NCBI RefSeq assembly: GCF_000718005.1
Contig: NZ_JODV01000004.1
DNA: 64,000 nt
DNA from: Actinoalloteichus_B caeruleus
Lineage (GTDB): Bacteria; Actinomycetota; Actinomycetes; Mycobacteriales; Pseudonocardiaceae
Direction: 5' to 3' (one strand)
The notes beneath the pieces were generated by a model that saw nothing but the letters and a program-made list of their open reading frames with translations, was not told where the DNA came from and did not search any database. The position numbers and the translations under genes are program-made. Shown piece after piece: positions 33,540 through 42,009 of this stretch; position 1 is the first letter of the stretch, and each line of letters begins with the position of its first letter.

Positions 33540-34183
33540 TCCGCGTGTGCGTGGTGGACGACCAGACCCTGGTCCGACAGGGCATCCGAGGTCTGTTGTC
33601 GCTGGCCGAGGACATCGAGGTGGTCGCGGAGGCCGACGACGGGATGGCAGCGCTGACCGTCATCGAGGAGACGACACCCGACGTGGTGCTGTTGGACCTG
33701 CGGATGCCCCGGCAGGACGGCATCTGGACCTTGGAGGCGCTGCGGGAGTCGGGGATCAGCGTGCCGGTGCTGGTCCTGACCACCTTCGACGACGACGAGC
33801 TGGTGTTGCGGGCGCTGCGGGCGGGTGCCCGGGGGTACCTGCTCAAGGACGTGACCCTGGAGCAACTGGTGGGCGCGGTGCGCACCCTGGCCTCGGGGGG
33901 AACCCTGGTGCAGCCGGCGATCACCGACCGCCTGCTGCGGGCGGTCCGGTCCCGCGAGGTGCCGTTCGACTCGGAGGTGACGCGGGTCGAGGACCTCACC
34001 GAACGCGAGCTGGAGGTGCTGCGGCTGCTGGCCTCCGGATACGCGAACCGGGAGATCGCCGAGGCGCTGTTCCTGGCCGAGGGGACCGTGAAGAACCACG
34101 TCTCGTCGGTGCTGCTGAAACTGGGCACCCGGGACCGGACCCGCGCGGTGTTGCGGGCGCTGCACCTGGGCCTGCTGCGCTGA
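33536..34183 (+). CDS. NarL-type response regulator near ABC-2 exporter
   Basis: This 215-aa regulator has a receiver with D54 (VLLDLRMPRQDG), acidic D8-D9 and K in YLLKDV, followed by a LuxR helix-turn-helix (LTERELEVLRLLASGYANRE, then FLAEGTVKNHVSSVLLKLG). It is translationally coupled to the kinase by GTGA. The most likely target is the divergent ABC-2 exporter operon, across the 156-base region 32262-32417. No clear inverted repeat was identified there. Confidence 0.92.
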   Translation: MIRVCVVDDQTLVRQGIRGLLSLAEDIEVVAEADDGMAALTVIEETTPDVVLLDLRMPRQDGIWTLEALRESGISVPVLVLTTFDDDELVLRALRAGARGYLLKDVTLEQLVGAVRTLASGGTLVQPAITDRLLRAVRSREVPFDSEVTRVEDLTERELEVLRLLASGYANREIAEALFLAEGTVKNHVSSVLLKLGTRDRTRAVLRALHLGLLR

Positions 34184-34380
34184 GGGTGGGCGGGTCGGCT
34201 CCGCTCCGCCCCGCGTATCCGGCCGGCCGGCGGGTAGCCGGGAGGAGGCCTACCCGCGCTGGAGATGTCCGCGTACGCGCGCGGGGCGCGGCGGTGGGCA
34301 CTTGAATCGGGCATGTCACCTGCCCAGCCACTGGCACCGGCCGAGGTGTCGGCGGGACGGCGCGGAGGATCGGAGGCCGG

Positions 34381-35217
34381 ATGGCACGGGAGCCGCACTC
34401 GCCGGACGGGCGGGAGACCGCGCCGTTGGGCCAGGGCACGTGGGGCATGGGCCAGCGGGACGCGGAACGCGCGGCCGAGGTCGCCGCGTTGCGACACGGT
34501 CTGGACCTGGGGTTGACCCTGATCGACACGGCCGAGATGTACGCCGACGGCGGCGCGGAGTCCGTGGTCGGGGAGGCGGTGGCGGGCCGCCGGGACGAGG
34601 TGTTCCTGGTCGACAAGGTGCTCCCCCACCACGCCGACCGCCGGGGAACGGTCCAGGCGTGCGAGCGGAGCCTGCGTCGGCTGGGCACCGACCACATCGA
34701 TCTCTACCTGCTGCACTGGCGGGGGGCGACTCCCCTGGCGGAGACCGTGGACGCGTTCCTCCGCCTGCGGGACCGGGGTCTCATCGGGGCGTTCGGGGTC
34801 AGCAACCTCGATGTCTCCGACCTGGAGGAGTTGTGGCTCGTCGACGGCGGGCCGGAATGCGCGGTGAACCAGGTCCTGTACAACCTGACGCGGCGGGGGA
34901 TCGAGCTTGACCTCCTCCCCTGGTGTCGCGAACGGGGCCTCCCGGTGATGGCCTACTCCCCCATCGAGCAGGGCCGGCTGTTGGAGGACCCGGTGCTCAC
35001 CGGGGTCGCCGGGCGGCACGGTGTCCTGCCGGCACAGGTGGCCCTGGCCTGGGTGCTGCGGGGCGGCGAGCTGCTGGCGGTGGCGAAGGCAGCCGCCTTG
35101 GAGCACGTGTCGGCGAACCGGGGTGCCCTGGACATCCGGTTGACCCGGGAGGACCTCGCCGAGCTCGACGCCAGGTTCCCGGCTCCCGACCGGCCGGTGC
35201 CGTTGGAGGTCCTCTGA
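34381..35217 (+). CDS. Aldo/keto reductase
   Basis: This 278-aa NAD(P)H-dependent reductase of the AKR superfamily reduces aldehydes or ketones in the cytoplasm. The catalytic tetrad is complete: D49, Y54, K79 and H112 (LIDTAEMY, VDKV, LLHW). The NADP-binding AYSPIEQGRL segment is present. The N-terminus is slightly short of the usual first strand, and ATG 34381 lacks a strong ribosome site (GGAGGCCGG at 34372-34380 abuts it). It stands alone, 197 bases after the response regulator. Substrate unknown. Confidence 0.9.
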   Translation: MAREPHSPDGRETAPLGQGTWGMGQRDAERAAEVAALRHGLDLGLTLIDTAEMYADGGAESVVGEAVAGRRDEVFLVDKVLPHHADRRGTVQACERSLRRLGTDHIDLYLLHWRGATPLAETVDAFLRLRDRGLIGAFGVSNLDVSDLEELWLVDGGPECAVNQVLYNLTRRGIELDLLPWCRERGLPVMAYSPIEQGRLLEDPVLTGVAGRHGVLPAQVALAWVLRGGELLAVAKAAALEHVSANRGALDIRLTREDLAELDARFPAPDRPVPLEVL

Positions 35218-35717
35218 CGGGGCCACGATCCGCTCGCCGCGCGTTCCTCGCGCGGGCGGGTCGGAGGGGCGCCCGTTCTGGGCCGTTCCCGCGTCGGCGG
35301 AGCGGGATTCGACCCGCTGGTCCGACAGGGTGGGTGGCAGGGCGGAGGCGCGGCCGGCGGTGCTGCCGCCCTGGCCGCTCGCCCAGTTCGGGGGCATCCC
35401 GACGGGCGGAGCGGGGGTGGACCGTCCGCGAGCCGAAACGCCGAACCACCGGCCGAGCGACTCGACCAGCCGGTACCCCACCGCGTCCTCGGCCTGGTTC
35501 GTGAGCCGGTTGGGGCCGGCTCCCCACCCCGGCAGCGGCGCGATCTCGTCGCGTTCACCGGGACCTGGCACGAGTCACAGCTGGCGTGAGTCGTCGGAAG
35601 GCGGGCGCTGGCCCGCGGTCGACGTCGGGGTCGTGGGGGCACGCGGACTTGCGGTGGGAAGGTCCTCGTCTCCGTGCCGTTCCGGGGGCGGAGCCGAGCG
35701 GCCCCGCCCCGGTGTCC
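35218..35717. other. Intergenic gap with no supported gene
   Basis: 500 bases between the convergent reductase and MetE-like genes. GC-rich short palindromes near 35240-35275 may include a terminator, but no clean stem could be fixed. No supported gene. Confidence 0.45.
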
Positions 35718-36767
35718 TCACAGGCCGAGTTGTTCGGCGGCCAGGGCGGTGCCCTCGATCCGGGCGCGGATCTTCGCGAAGGCGGTGTCCCGGGAGGTGG
35801 AGGTGTCGTCGGCGAAGGGGGCGAAGCCGCTGTCGTCGCAGGTGCCGAGCCGGTCGACCGGCAGGTACCTGGCGGCGGTGAGGACCCGGTCGCGGACCTG
35901 CTCCGGCGTCTCGACGGCCGGGTCGAGCGGGTCGATCACGCCGACGAGGACGCGGGCTCCTGGCGGCAGGTGGTCGGCGACGACACCCAGCACGCGGTCC
36001 GGGTCGGGCTCGCTGGCCAGCTGGAGGTAGAAGGTGCCCGCCCGCGACCGGAGGAACTTGGGCAGCAGCTCGGCGTAGTCGACGTCGAGGCTGTGGGTGG
36101 AGCCCTGGTCCGCTCCGGGGGAGGTGTGCAGCCCGACGCGGGCCCGCTCGTCCTCGGAGAGGCGCTCCAGCACCTGGTCGTTGACCGCGATGAGGCTGTC
36201 CAGCAGGCCCCCGGAGGGGTCCAGCTTGAGAGACAGCCGTGCTTCGGTGAAGTCCAGTTGGACGACGTGCGCGCCGGCGTCCAGGCAGGCCCGGATGTCG
36301 GCCTCCGCCTCGTTCATCAGGTCCTCCAGGAACGCTTCCCGGGGGTAGCCGTCGATTCCGCCGGCGGGGTACAGCAGGCTCAGCGCGGACGGCGCGATGA
36401 CGGCCTGTTTGACCGGCGAGTTCGTGTGCTTCCGGGCGGCGCGCAGGTAGTCGGCCGCGTGGTTGGCGTAGCGGAACGGCCCGGCGGTCAGCTGGGGCAG
36501 CTGCCGGGTGTGGCCGTCCGCGAACGGGATCACCACTCCCTCCGGCGACAGGTCCGGCAGCCCGGCGACCGGGTAGGTGGCGAAGCTGGGCTTGGCCTGT
36601 TCGCCGTCGGTGACGACCGGGGAGCCGATTTCCTCCAGCCGGGCGATGGTGTCGCGGACGGCGGCGTCCTGGGCGGCTGCCAGCGCGCCGGCGTCGCTCG
36701 CGCTCATCGCGGCGAGCAGTTCCGGGGTCCGGGGGATGCTCCCGATCGGTTCGGTGGGGATGGTCAT
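35718..36767 (-). CDS. Short cobalamin-independent methionine synthase-like protein
   Basis: This 349-aa protein belongs to the UROD/MetE-like superfamily and resembles the C-terminal catalytic half of MetE. It has the N-terminal EPIGSIPRT barrel entry, VVTDGEQAKPSF, a DFTEARLSLK strand, the LHTSPGADQGSTHS loop and GTCDDSGFAPFADD with a cysteine in the position of a zinc ligand. Single-domain proteins of this type may transfer methyl groups to thiols other than homocysteine, or function with an unknown methyl donor. ATG 36767 has GGAAGGA upstream. No neighbour indicates the pathway. Confidence 0.8.
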   Translation of the reverse strand: MTIPTEPIGSIPRTPELLAAMSASDAGALAAAQDAAVRDTIARLEEIGSPVVTDGEQAKPSFATYPVAGLPDLSPEGVVIPFADGHTRQLPQLTAGPFRYANHAADYLRAARKHTNSPVKQAVIAPSALSLLYPAGGIDGYPREAFLEDLMNEAEADIRACLDAGAHVVQLDFTEARLSLKLDPSGGLLDSLIAVNDQVLERLSEDERARVGLHTSPGADQGSTHSLDVDYAELLPKFLRSRAGTFYLQLASEPDPDRVLGVVADHLPPGARVLVGVIDPLDPAVETPEQVRDRVLTAARYLPVDRLGTCDDSGFAPFADDTSTSRDTAFAKIRARIEGTALAAEQLGL

Positions 36768-37085
36768 CCGGAACGTCCTTCCAGGCTGTGTGCGAGCCAA
36801 GCCCGCCGGGTGGCACCGGAAGAACTACCAGACAGCGCGGCCTTCACCCGGCTCCGCCAAGATCAACCACCTGATGGGGTGAAGTGCCGGCACCCGCGGT
36901 GGAACGGTCATGTTCCGGGCCACTGGCACCCTGGCCGGCCGACGCCGGTGACCAACCGGGGGGCCACTGGCGGACCTCGTCATCCCTCTCCGGGCGGCCT
37001 GCCGACCCTGCCCCACGTCGGGTGGCGTGTCACACGACGGGGAGGGTGACGGGTAGTTCACCAGGCGAACGGGTATGCCGCTCCC
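36768..37085. other. Divergent intergenic region
   Basis: 318 bases between the MetE-like gene and the acyl-CoA dehydrogenase gene. It should hold two promoters. It was inspected for SAM and cobalamin riboswitch hallmarks without a convincing match (see rejected items). Confidence 0.4.
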
Positions 37086-38096
37086 ATGCACCAGGAGAAC
37101 CCACCACCGAGGAGCCTTGTCGCCGAATTACCACCCAAGGGTCTCGCCGAGCCCCGCACCGTCATGACGGTGGCCGAGGAGCTGCGGTCCCTGGTCACCG
37201 CCGGGACGCTTGACCTGCCCCTCCCCGGGGAGGGGGACACCGCCGCCCGGTGGTCGGCCCTGTGCGAGCTGGGCAGGCGTGACCTGGTGTTGGCCCGTCT
37301 CGGCGAGGGCCACACCGACGCCACCGCCATCCTCGCGGAGGCCGGTGCGGTGCCCGAGCCGAACGCCCTCTACGGCGTGTGGGCCTCCCGCTCGGGCGGC
37401 ACGGGCGCGGAGCTGGTCGACGGCCGTGCCTCCGGGCTGGTCCGCTTCTGCTCGGGGAGCAGCGCGCTCGACCGCGCCCTGGTCGTCGCCGACGAGCGGC
37501 TCGTCGAGGTGGACCTCGGGCACGAGGGGGTCCACGCCCACCCCGAGACGTGGCGGGCGGTGGGCATGGACGTCTCCGACAGCGGGGACGTGGTCCTCGA
37601 CGGCGTCCCCGTCGAGCGGACCGTCGGCGGCCGGGGTTGGTACGTGCGTCGGCGTGGCTTCGCGCTGGGTGGGGCCGGCGTCGCGGCGGTGTGGCTGGGC
37701 GGCGCGGTGGGGGTGGTGGATCGCGTGGTCGAGTTCCTCCGGGATCGTGGTCACGTCGACGACCACCAGGCCGCCCACCTGGGCGCGCTGCGCACCGCCA
37801 TCGCGGCCACCGACGCGTTGCTGGTCCGCACGGCCGGGGAGCTCGACGACGGCCGGGCCGGGGGCTCCGGGGACGCGGGGACCGCGCTCGTGGTGGATCT
37901 CGCCAGGGCGGCGGCCGAGTCGACGGCCAGGGACGTACTCGATCGCGCCCCCCGGGTCGTGGGCCCGGTGGGGCTGACCCGGGACCGCGACCTGCCGAGG
38001 CGGCTGGCCGATCTCCAGGTCTACGTCCGGCAGCACCACGGCGAACGGGACCTCGCCTCCCTCGGACGGCACGTCGTCGACGGGGGTGCCCGATGA
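37086..38096 (+). CDS. Acyl-CoA dehydrogenase-like flavoprotein
   Basis: This 336-aa protein resembles acyl-CoA dehydrogenases but is short (usual length 380-400 aa). The N-terminal helical part, the middle beta-domain (SGLVRFCSGSSALDRALVVA, then VDVSDSG-like DVVLDGVPV) and the C-terminal four-helix part are recognisable. The usual catalytic Glu region is not evident, so a redox role on an unusual acyl or amino substrate, or loss of activity, is possible. ATG 37086 opens a coupled three-gene group: its stop overlaps the next start (ATGA), and that gene overlaps the glycosyltransferase. Confidence 0.75.
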   Translation: MHQENPPPRSLVAELPPKGLAEPRTVMTVAEELRSLVTAGTLDLPLPGEGDTAARWSALCELGRRDLVLARLGEGHTDATAILAEAGAVPEPNALYGVWASRSGGTGAELVDGRASGLVRFCSGSSALDRALVVADERLVEVDLGHEGVHAHPETWRAVGMDVSDSGDVVLDGVPVERTVGGRGWYVRRRGFALGGAGVAAVWLGGAVGVVDRVVEFLRDRGHVDDHQAAHLGALRTAIAATDALLVRTAGELDDGRAGGSGDAGTALVVDLARAAAESTARDVLDRAPRVVGPVGLTRDRDLPRRLADLQVYVRQHHGERDLASLGRHVVDGGAR

Positions 38097-39379
38097 CCGG
38101 CGACCACACGGTGGAGGCGTGCTGGCGTCCCGCGCTGGCCGGTGTTCCCCGACGCCGGCTTCCCGCGCCCAGGAAGGCCACGGTGGTGGCCGCGCACCCG
38201 GACGACGAGACGCTGGGCGCGGGCGGCGTCGTCCGCCACCTGCACCGGCAGGGCACCGAGGTGGTGCTGGTCGTGGCCACGGACGGCGAGGCCGCGTTCC
38301 CCGACTCCCCAGCCGACGAACGGGCGGAGCTGGCCGGGATCCGCCGCCGGGAGCTGCGGGCCGCCCTGGACCGGATGGGCCTGGACGGGGTCGACCCGGT
38401 GTGGTTGGGGCTGCCGGACAGCGGGCTCGCCGAGCACGAGGACGCCCTGGTCTCGGTGTTGCGGGAGCTGATGGCCGACAGCGACCTCTGCCTGTTCCCC
38501 TGGCCCGACGACCCGCACCCGGACCACCGGGCCGCGGGGCGGGCGGCGGCGGCCGCCGCGCCGGTGGGGGCCCACCGGTGGTCCTACCCGATCTGGTTGT
38601 GGCACTGGCGCGCACCCGAGGACCGGTCGATCCCGTGGGACCGGGCGCTGCTCCACCCGTTGTCCTCGGATGACCGCGCCGCCAGGGGCGCCGCCATCGC
38701 CGAGTTCACGTCCCAGCTCAAACCAGGGCCGCGCGGCGAGGACCCGATCCTGGACGAGGACATGCTCAGCCACCTCGACCGCGACGGTGAGGTGCTCTTC
38801 CGCGAACCCCGGGGCGACACGGCTCCCCAGGGCCGTTTCGTCGAGCTGTACGAGCGGCGGGCCGACCCGTGGGACGGGAACGGCTGGTACGAACGACGGC
38901 GCCGGGCGGTGCTCCTCTCGGCGTTGCCGCGCGAGCGTTACGGGCACGCGGTGGAACCCGCCTGCGGACCCGGCCACCTGACCCGCGCCCTGGCGGGGCG
39001 GTGCGACCGGGTGGACGCCTTCGACGCCGTTCCGGCGGCCGTCCGCGCCGCCCGCCGCGCCACCTCCGACCTGCCGGGGGTGCGGGTCCGGGACGGCAGG
39101 CTGCCGGCGGGCCTGCCCGCCGGCCCGGTGGACCTGGTGGTGCTCAGCGAGATCCTCTACTACCTCGACGACCAGGACCTGACAACCACCCTGGACGGGG
39201 CCGTCACCGTCCTGCGCCCCGGCGGGCACCTCCTCGCCGCGCACTGGCTGCCGTGGGCGCCCGAGGCCCCGAGGAGCGGGTGGGACGCCCACCGGCGCCT
39301 GGTGTCCCGCCCCGAACTCCGGTGCCTGGTGGCGCACGAGGACGAGGAGTTCGTGACGCACGTGCTGGAGCGGCGGTGA
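38093..39379 (+). CDS. PIG-L deacetylase fused to SAM-dependent methyltransferase
   Basis: This 428-aa protein joins two enzymes. Residues 25-240 are a PIG-L/LmbE-type zinc deacetylase with the metal motif AAHPDDETLGAGG and the second motif PDDPHPDHRAAG; the family removes N-acetyl groups from sugars such as GlcNAc conjugates (compare MshB). Residues 255-425 are a NodS-like methyltransferase with motif I EPACGPGHLTRALAGRCD, DAFDAVPAA and VVLSEILYYLDD. The linkage suggests deacetylation of a sugar amine followed by methylation on one substrate. ATG 38093 overlaps the upstream stop (ATGA), and the stop overlaps the following GTG (GTGA). Confidence 0.88.
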   Translation: MTGDHTVEACWRPALAGVPRRRLPAPRKATVVAAHPDDETLGAGGVVRHLHRQGTEVVLVVATDGEAAFPDSPADERAELAGIRRRELRAALDRMGLDGVDPVWLGLPDSGLAEHEDALVSVLRELMADSDLCLFPWPDDPHPDHRAAGRAAAAAAPVGAHRWSYPIWLWHWRAPEDRSIPWDRALLHPLSSDDRAARGAAIAEFTSQLKPGPRGEDPILDEDMLSHLDRDGEVLFREPRGDTAPQGRFVELYERRADPWDGNGWYERRRRAVLLSALPRERYGHAVEPACGPGHLTRALAGRCDRVDAFDAVPAAVRAARRATSDLPGVRVRDGRLPAGLPAGPVDLVVLSEILYYLDDQDLTTTLDGAVTVLRPGGHLLAAHWLPWAPEAPRSGWDAHRRLVSRPELRCLVAHEDEEFVTHVLERR

Positions 39380-40086
39380 TCGGCGCGGTCGGGGTCGTCG
39401 TTCCGGCCAGGGACGAGGCGGAGCTCGTCGGGGCGTGCCTGTGGTCGGTGCTGCGGTCGGTGCGAGCGCTCCCGCCGGGTGTGGAGTCGGCGGTGTGCGT
39501 GGTGGCCGACCGGTGCGCCGACCCCACCGAGGTGGTGGCTCGCCACGCCCTGGCCGGCCACCGCCGGGTGGTCGTGCTCGGCAACGACGCGGAGCTGACG
39601 ATCGGGGAGGTTCGCGACCTGGGGGTGGACAGCGTGCGGACCCTGTTGTCGGCGCACCCGGCCGAGCGCACGCTCCTGCTGCACACGGACGCCGACACCG
39701 TCGTCACCCCGAGGTGGGCCTCGGAACACCTGGCCCGGTGCGCGGAGGGCGCGCACGCGGTGGCTGGCGCGGCCCGGCTGTCCAGTCCCCCGACGTCGCG
39801 GCTGGCGCGCATCCGCTACCGGGACGTGCTGGAGCGGGCCCGTCGACCGGAGGGCCACGGCAACGTGTACGGCGCGAACCTCGGGGTGCGGGCGGACGCC
39901 TTCGAGGCGGTCGGTGGGTTCGGCGCGGTGGCGCACGGCGAGGACCACGGCCTCTGGCGACGGCTGGACGCCGGGGGTTTCCGCGTCCGCTACGACTCGG
40001 CCGCGACCGTGATCACCAGTGGTCGGGTGGTCGGGCGGGCGCCGTCGGGACTGGCCGCGTTGCTGGCCTCACTCGCCGTCGAGTGA
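39376..40086 (+). CDS. Family 2 glycosyltransferase
   Basis: This 236-aa GT-A fold glycosyltransferase starts with VGVVVPARDEAELVGACLWS, the nucleotide-sugar entry typical of GT2, and carries the metal-binding LLHTDADTVVTPRW (DxD-like) and a GANLGVRADAFEAVGGF acceptor-side segment with the GEDHGLWRR catalytic-base region. GTG 39376 overlaps the preceding gene (GTGA). With the acyl-CoA dehydrogenase-like and PIG-L/methyltransferase proteins it forms a compact pathway, probably making a modified amino-sugar conjugate (inference). No membrane helix is seen, so it should be cytosolic. Confidence 0.88.
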   Translation: MIGAVGVVVPARDEAELVGACLWSVLRSVRALPPGVESAVCVVADRCADPTEVVARHALAGHRRVVVLGNDAELTIGEVRDLGVDSVRTLLSAHPAERTLLLHTDADTVVTPRWASEHLARCAEGAHAVAGAARLSSPPTSRLARIRYRDVLERARRPEGHGNVYGANLGVRADAFEAVGGFGAVAHGEDHGLWRRLDAGGFRVRYDSAATVITSGRVVGRAPSGLAALLASLAVE

Positions 40087-40198
40087 GGCCAGCGCGGGAC
40101 CGGGCGCGGTGCTCGGGACAGGCGGGTGCCACCCGCTGATCCCCCGGGTCCGCGGGTGGTCAACGGGCTGACGGGCGGAGCGGTGGCGAGGTGGCGGG

Positions 40199-41218
40199 TC
40201 AGAGGTCGAGGTCGCGCAGGTAGTCGGCGAACTTCTCCAGGCCGTCGACGTTGCGGGGGCCGCTGATGCCCTCGTTGTAGTCGAGGACGAAGAACCGGTC
40301 GTTGACCACGGCGGGCAGGTCGGTGGTGGCGGGGAAGGACCGCAGGAAGTCGATCTTCTCCTCGGCGGGCTGGTCGCCGTAGTCGAGGATGATCACGACC
40401 TCCGGTTCGGCCTCCACCACGGACTCCCACCCGACGGTGCTCCAGCGGGCGTCGACGTCCTCGAAGATGTTGCGCCCGCCGGCGATGCGGATGATGTCGT
40501 TCGGCGGCACCTGGTTCCCGGCGGTCATGGGTTCGGCGGTCCCCGAGTCGTAGAGGAAGACCGGCACCCCCTCGCCCTCGGGCACGTTCTCCTCCACCGC
40601 CTCGACCCGGCTCCGCAACTCGGCGACGACCTCGTCGGCGCGGTCCCGCACCCCGAAGATCGCGCCCAGCCGCTCCAGGTCGGTGAAGAGCCCGTCGAAC
40701 GGGCTGACCCGCTCCGGGTGGCCCGGGTAGTTGTAGCAGCTCTCGGTGTGCATGAAGCTCTGGATGCCCAACCCGTCGAGGATCTCCGGGGTGATGCCGC
40801 GCTCGTCGCTGAACCCCGAGTTCCAGCCGGCCACCACCAGGTCGGCACGGGCGTCGGCGACGAGTTCCCGGTTGAGCAGGTCGTCGCTGAGGAACTCGAC
40901 GGCCGCGTAGTCCTCGGCGAAGGGGGACTCCTCGACGGGCGGGTTGGCCGGCGGCATGACGTAGCCGTGGACGTGGTCGGTCAGGCCGAGGACGAACAGC
41001 TTGTCGGCGCTGCCGGCCTCGTAGGCGACGGCGCGTTCCGGTAACCGGTACTCGACCTGTTCGCCGCACCGGGGGACCGTGACGGTGCCGCCGCCGGTCG
41101 CGGTCTCCTCCACGGTGGCGCCGCAGGCGGCGGTGAGCACGGAGGCGGCGGTGATACCGAGGGCGGCCGTCCTGGTGCGGAGGCGACGGGTGCTGGTTCG
41201 GCGGGCGGGGGCGGTCAC
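40199..41218 (-). CDS. Substrate-binding lipoprotein of a FecCD-type ABC importer
   Basis: This 339-aa lipoprotein (lipobox LTAAC, lipidated C32) is a BtuF/FepB-like class III binding protein that captures a chelate or cofactor outside the membrane. Its family is often annotated as a putative F420-0 importer in actinobacteria. Two lobes are linked by a long helix; the IQSFMHTESCYNYPGHPERV segment holds His and Cys residues near the expected cleft. GTG 41218 overlaps the ATPase stop (GTGA). The operon is headed by a predicted Zur box, so a zinc- or metallophore-related substrate deserves equal weight to F420-0. Confidence 0.85.
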   Translation of the reverse strand: MTAPARRTSTRRLRTRTAALGITAASVLTAACGATVEETATGGGTVTVPRCGEQVEYRLPERAVAYEAGSADKLFVLGLTDHVHGYVMPPANPPVEESPFAEDYAAVEFLSDDLLNRELVADARADLVVAGWNSGFSDERGITPEILDGLGIQSFMHTESCYNYPGHPERVSPFDGLFTDLERLGAIFGVRDRADEVVAELRSRVEAVEENVPEGEGVPVFLYDSGTAEPMTAGNQVPPNDIIRIAGGRNIFEDVDARWSTVGWESVVEAEPEVVIILDYGDQPAEEKIDFLRSFPATTDLPAVVNDRFFVLDYNEGISGPRNVDGLEKFADYLRDLDL

Positions 41219-42006
41219 GGGGTGGTCCTTCCGGAGTCGTGGGTGGTGAGCGCGTACAGCAGCTGGGGGTCCCCCGTCACCGGGTGGGTGACGACAGTGG
41301 CCTCGACGCCGAAGACGTCGCGGACCAGCTCGGCGGTCAGGACCTCCGTCGGCGGACCGGCGGCCACCAGGCGGCCGTCCCGCAGGACACCGAGCCGGTC
41401 GCAGCTGGCCGAGGCGAGGTTGAGGTCGTGCAGCACGACGAGCACGGTGAGCCCGCTGCCGCGCAGCAGGGAGAGCAGCTGGATCTGGTGTCGCACGTCG
41501 AGGTGGTTGGTGGGTTCGTCGAGCACGAGGACGCTCGGCTCCTGCACGAGCGCCCTGGCGACGAGCACCCGTTGGCGTTCCCCTCCGGAGAGGGTGAGCA
41601 CGCCTCGGTCTGCGAGGCGAGCGACGTCCATCCGCTCCATCGCCCACTCGCACAGGTCCCGTTCCCGGCGGCTGAGCGCCTGGTTGCCCGCGTTGTGGGG
41701 GGTGCGGCCGAGCGCGACGAGTTCGCGGACGGTGAAGTCCAGGTCGACGGTGTTCTCCTGGGTGAGCGCCGCCAGCCGGCGGGCGCTGTCGCGCAGCGGG
41801 AGCGCGTGGAGGTCGTCGCCGCCGATCCGCACCGTGCCGGTGTGGGGTCGCAGTGCCCGGTACACACAGCGCAAGGCCGTCGACTTGCCGGAGCCGTTGG
41901 GCCCGACCAGCCCGACGACGCCCCCGCCGGGGACGTCCAGGCTCAGTTCGCGGAGCAGGGTGGTGCCGTTGGCGGTGACGGAGAGGCGGTCGAGGGTGAG
42001 TTCCAC
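41215..42006 (-). CDS. FecE/BtuD-type ABC importer ATPase
   Basis: This 263-aa ATPase has Walker A GPNGSGKST, Q-loop LTQENTV, signature LSGGERQR, Walker B VLVLDEPTNHLD and the H-loop His in VLHDLNLAS. It powers the FecCD permease encoded immediately upstream. GTG 42006 follows the permease stop after 3 bases. It belongs to a minus-strand operon permease-ATPase-binding protein, predicted to be zinc-repressed from its promoter. Confidence 0.92.
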   Translation of the reverse strand: MELTLDRLSVTANGTTLLRELSLDVPGGGVVGLVGPNGSGKSTALRCVYRALRPHTGTVRIGGDDLHALPLRDSARRLAALTQENTVDLDFTVRELVALGRTPHNAGNQALSRRERDLCEWAMERMDVARLADRGVLTLSGGERQRVLVARALVQEPSVLVLDEPTNHLDVRHQIQLLSLLRGSGLTVLVVLHDLNLASASCDRLGVLRDGRLVAAGPPTEVLTAELVRDVFGVEATVVTHPVTGDPQLLYALTTHDSGRTTP

Positions 42007-42009
42007 GGG

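Noticed and set aside
36768..37085. Possible SAM or cobalamin riboswitch upstream of the MetE-like gene
   Set aside because: GGCCACTGG resembles the end of a cobalamin riboswitch, but no B12 box, no correctly placed stems and the two copies lie on the strand facing the other gene. A covariance-model search would be decisive.
36825..37091. Minus-strand frame ending WLILAEPGEGRAVW
   Set aside because: The end is suggestive of a transposase tail, but the rest lacks any transposase motif and no inverted repeats bound it.
40122..40136. GCGGGTG/CACCCGC repeat between convergent genes
   Set aside because: The loop is too short for a stable hairpin, and no T-run follows.
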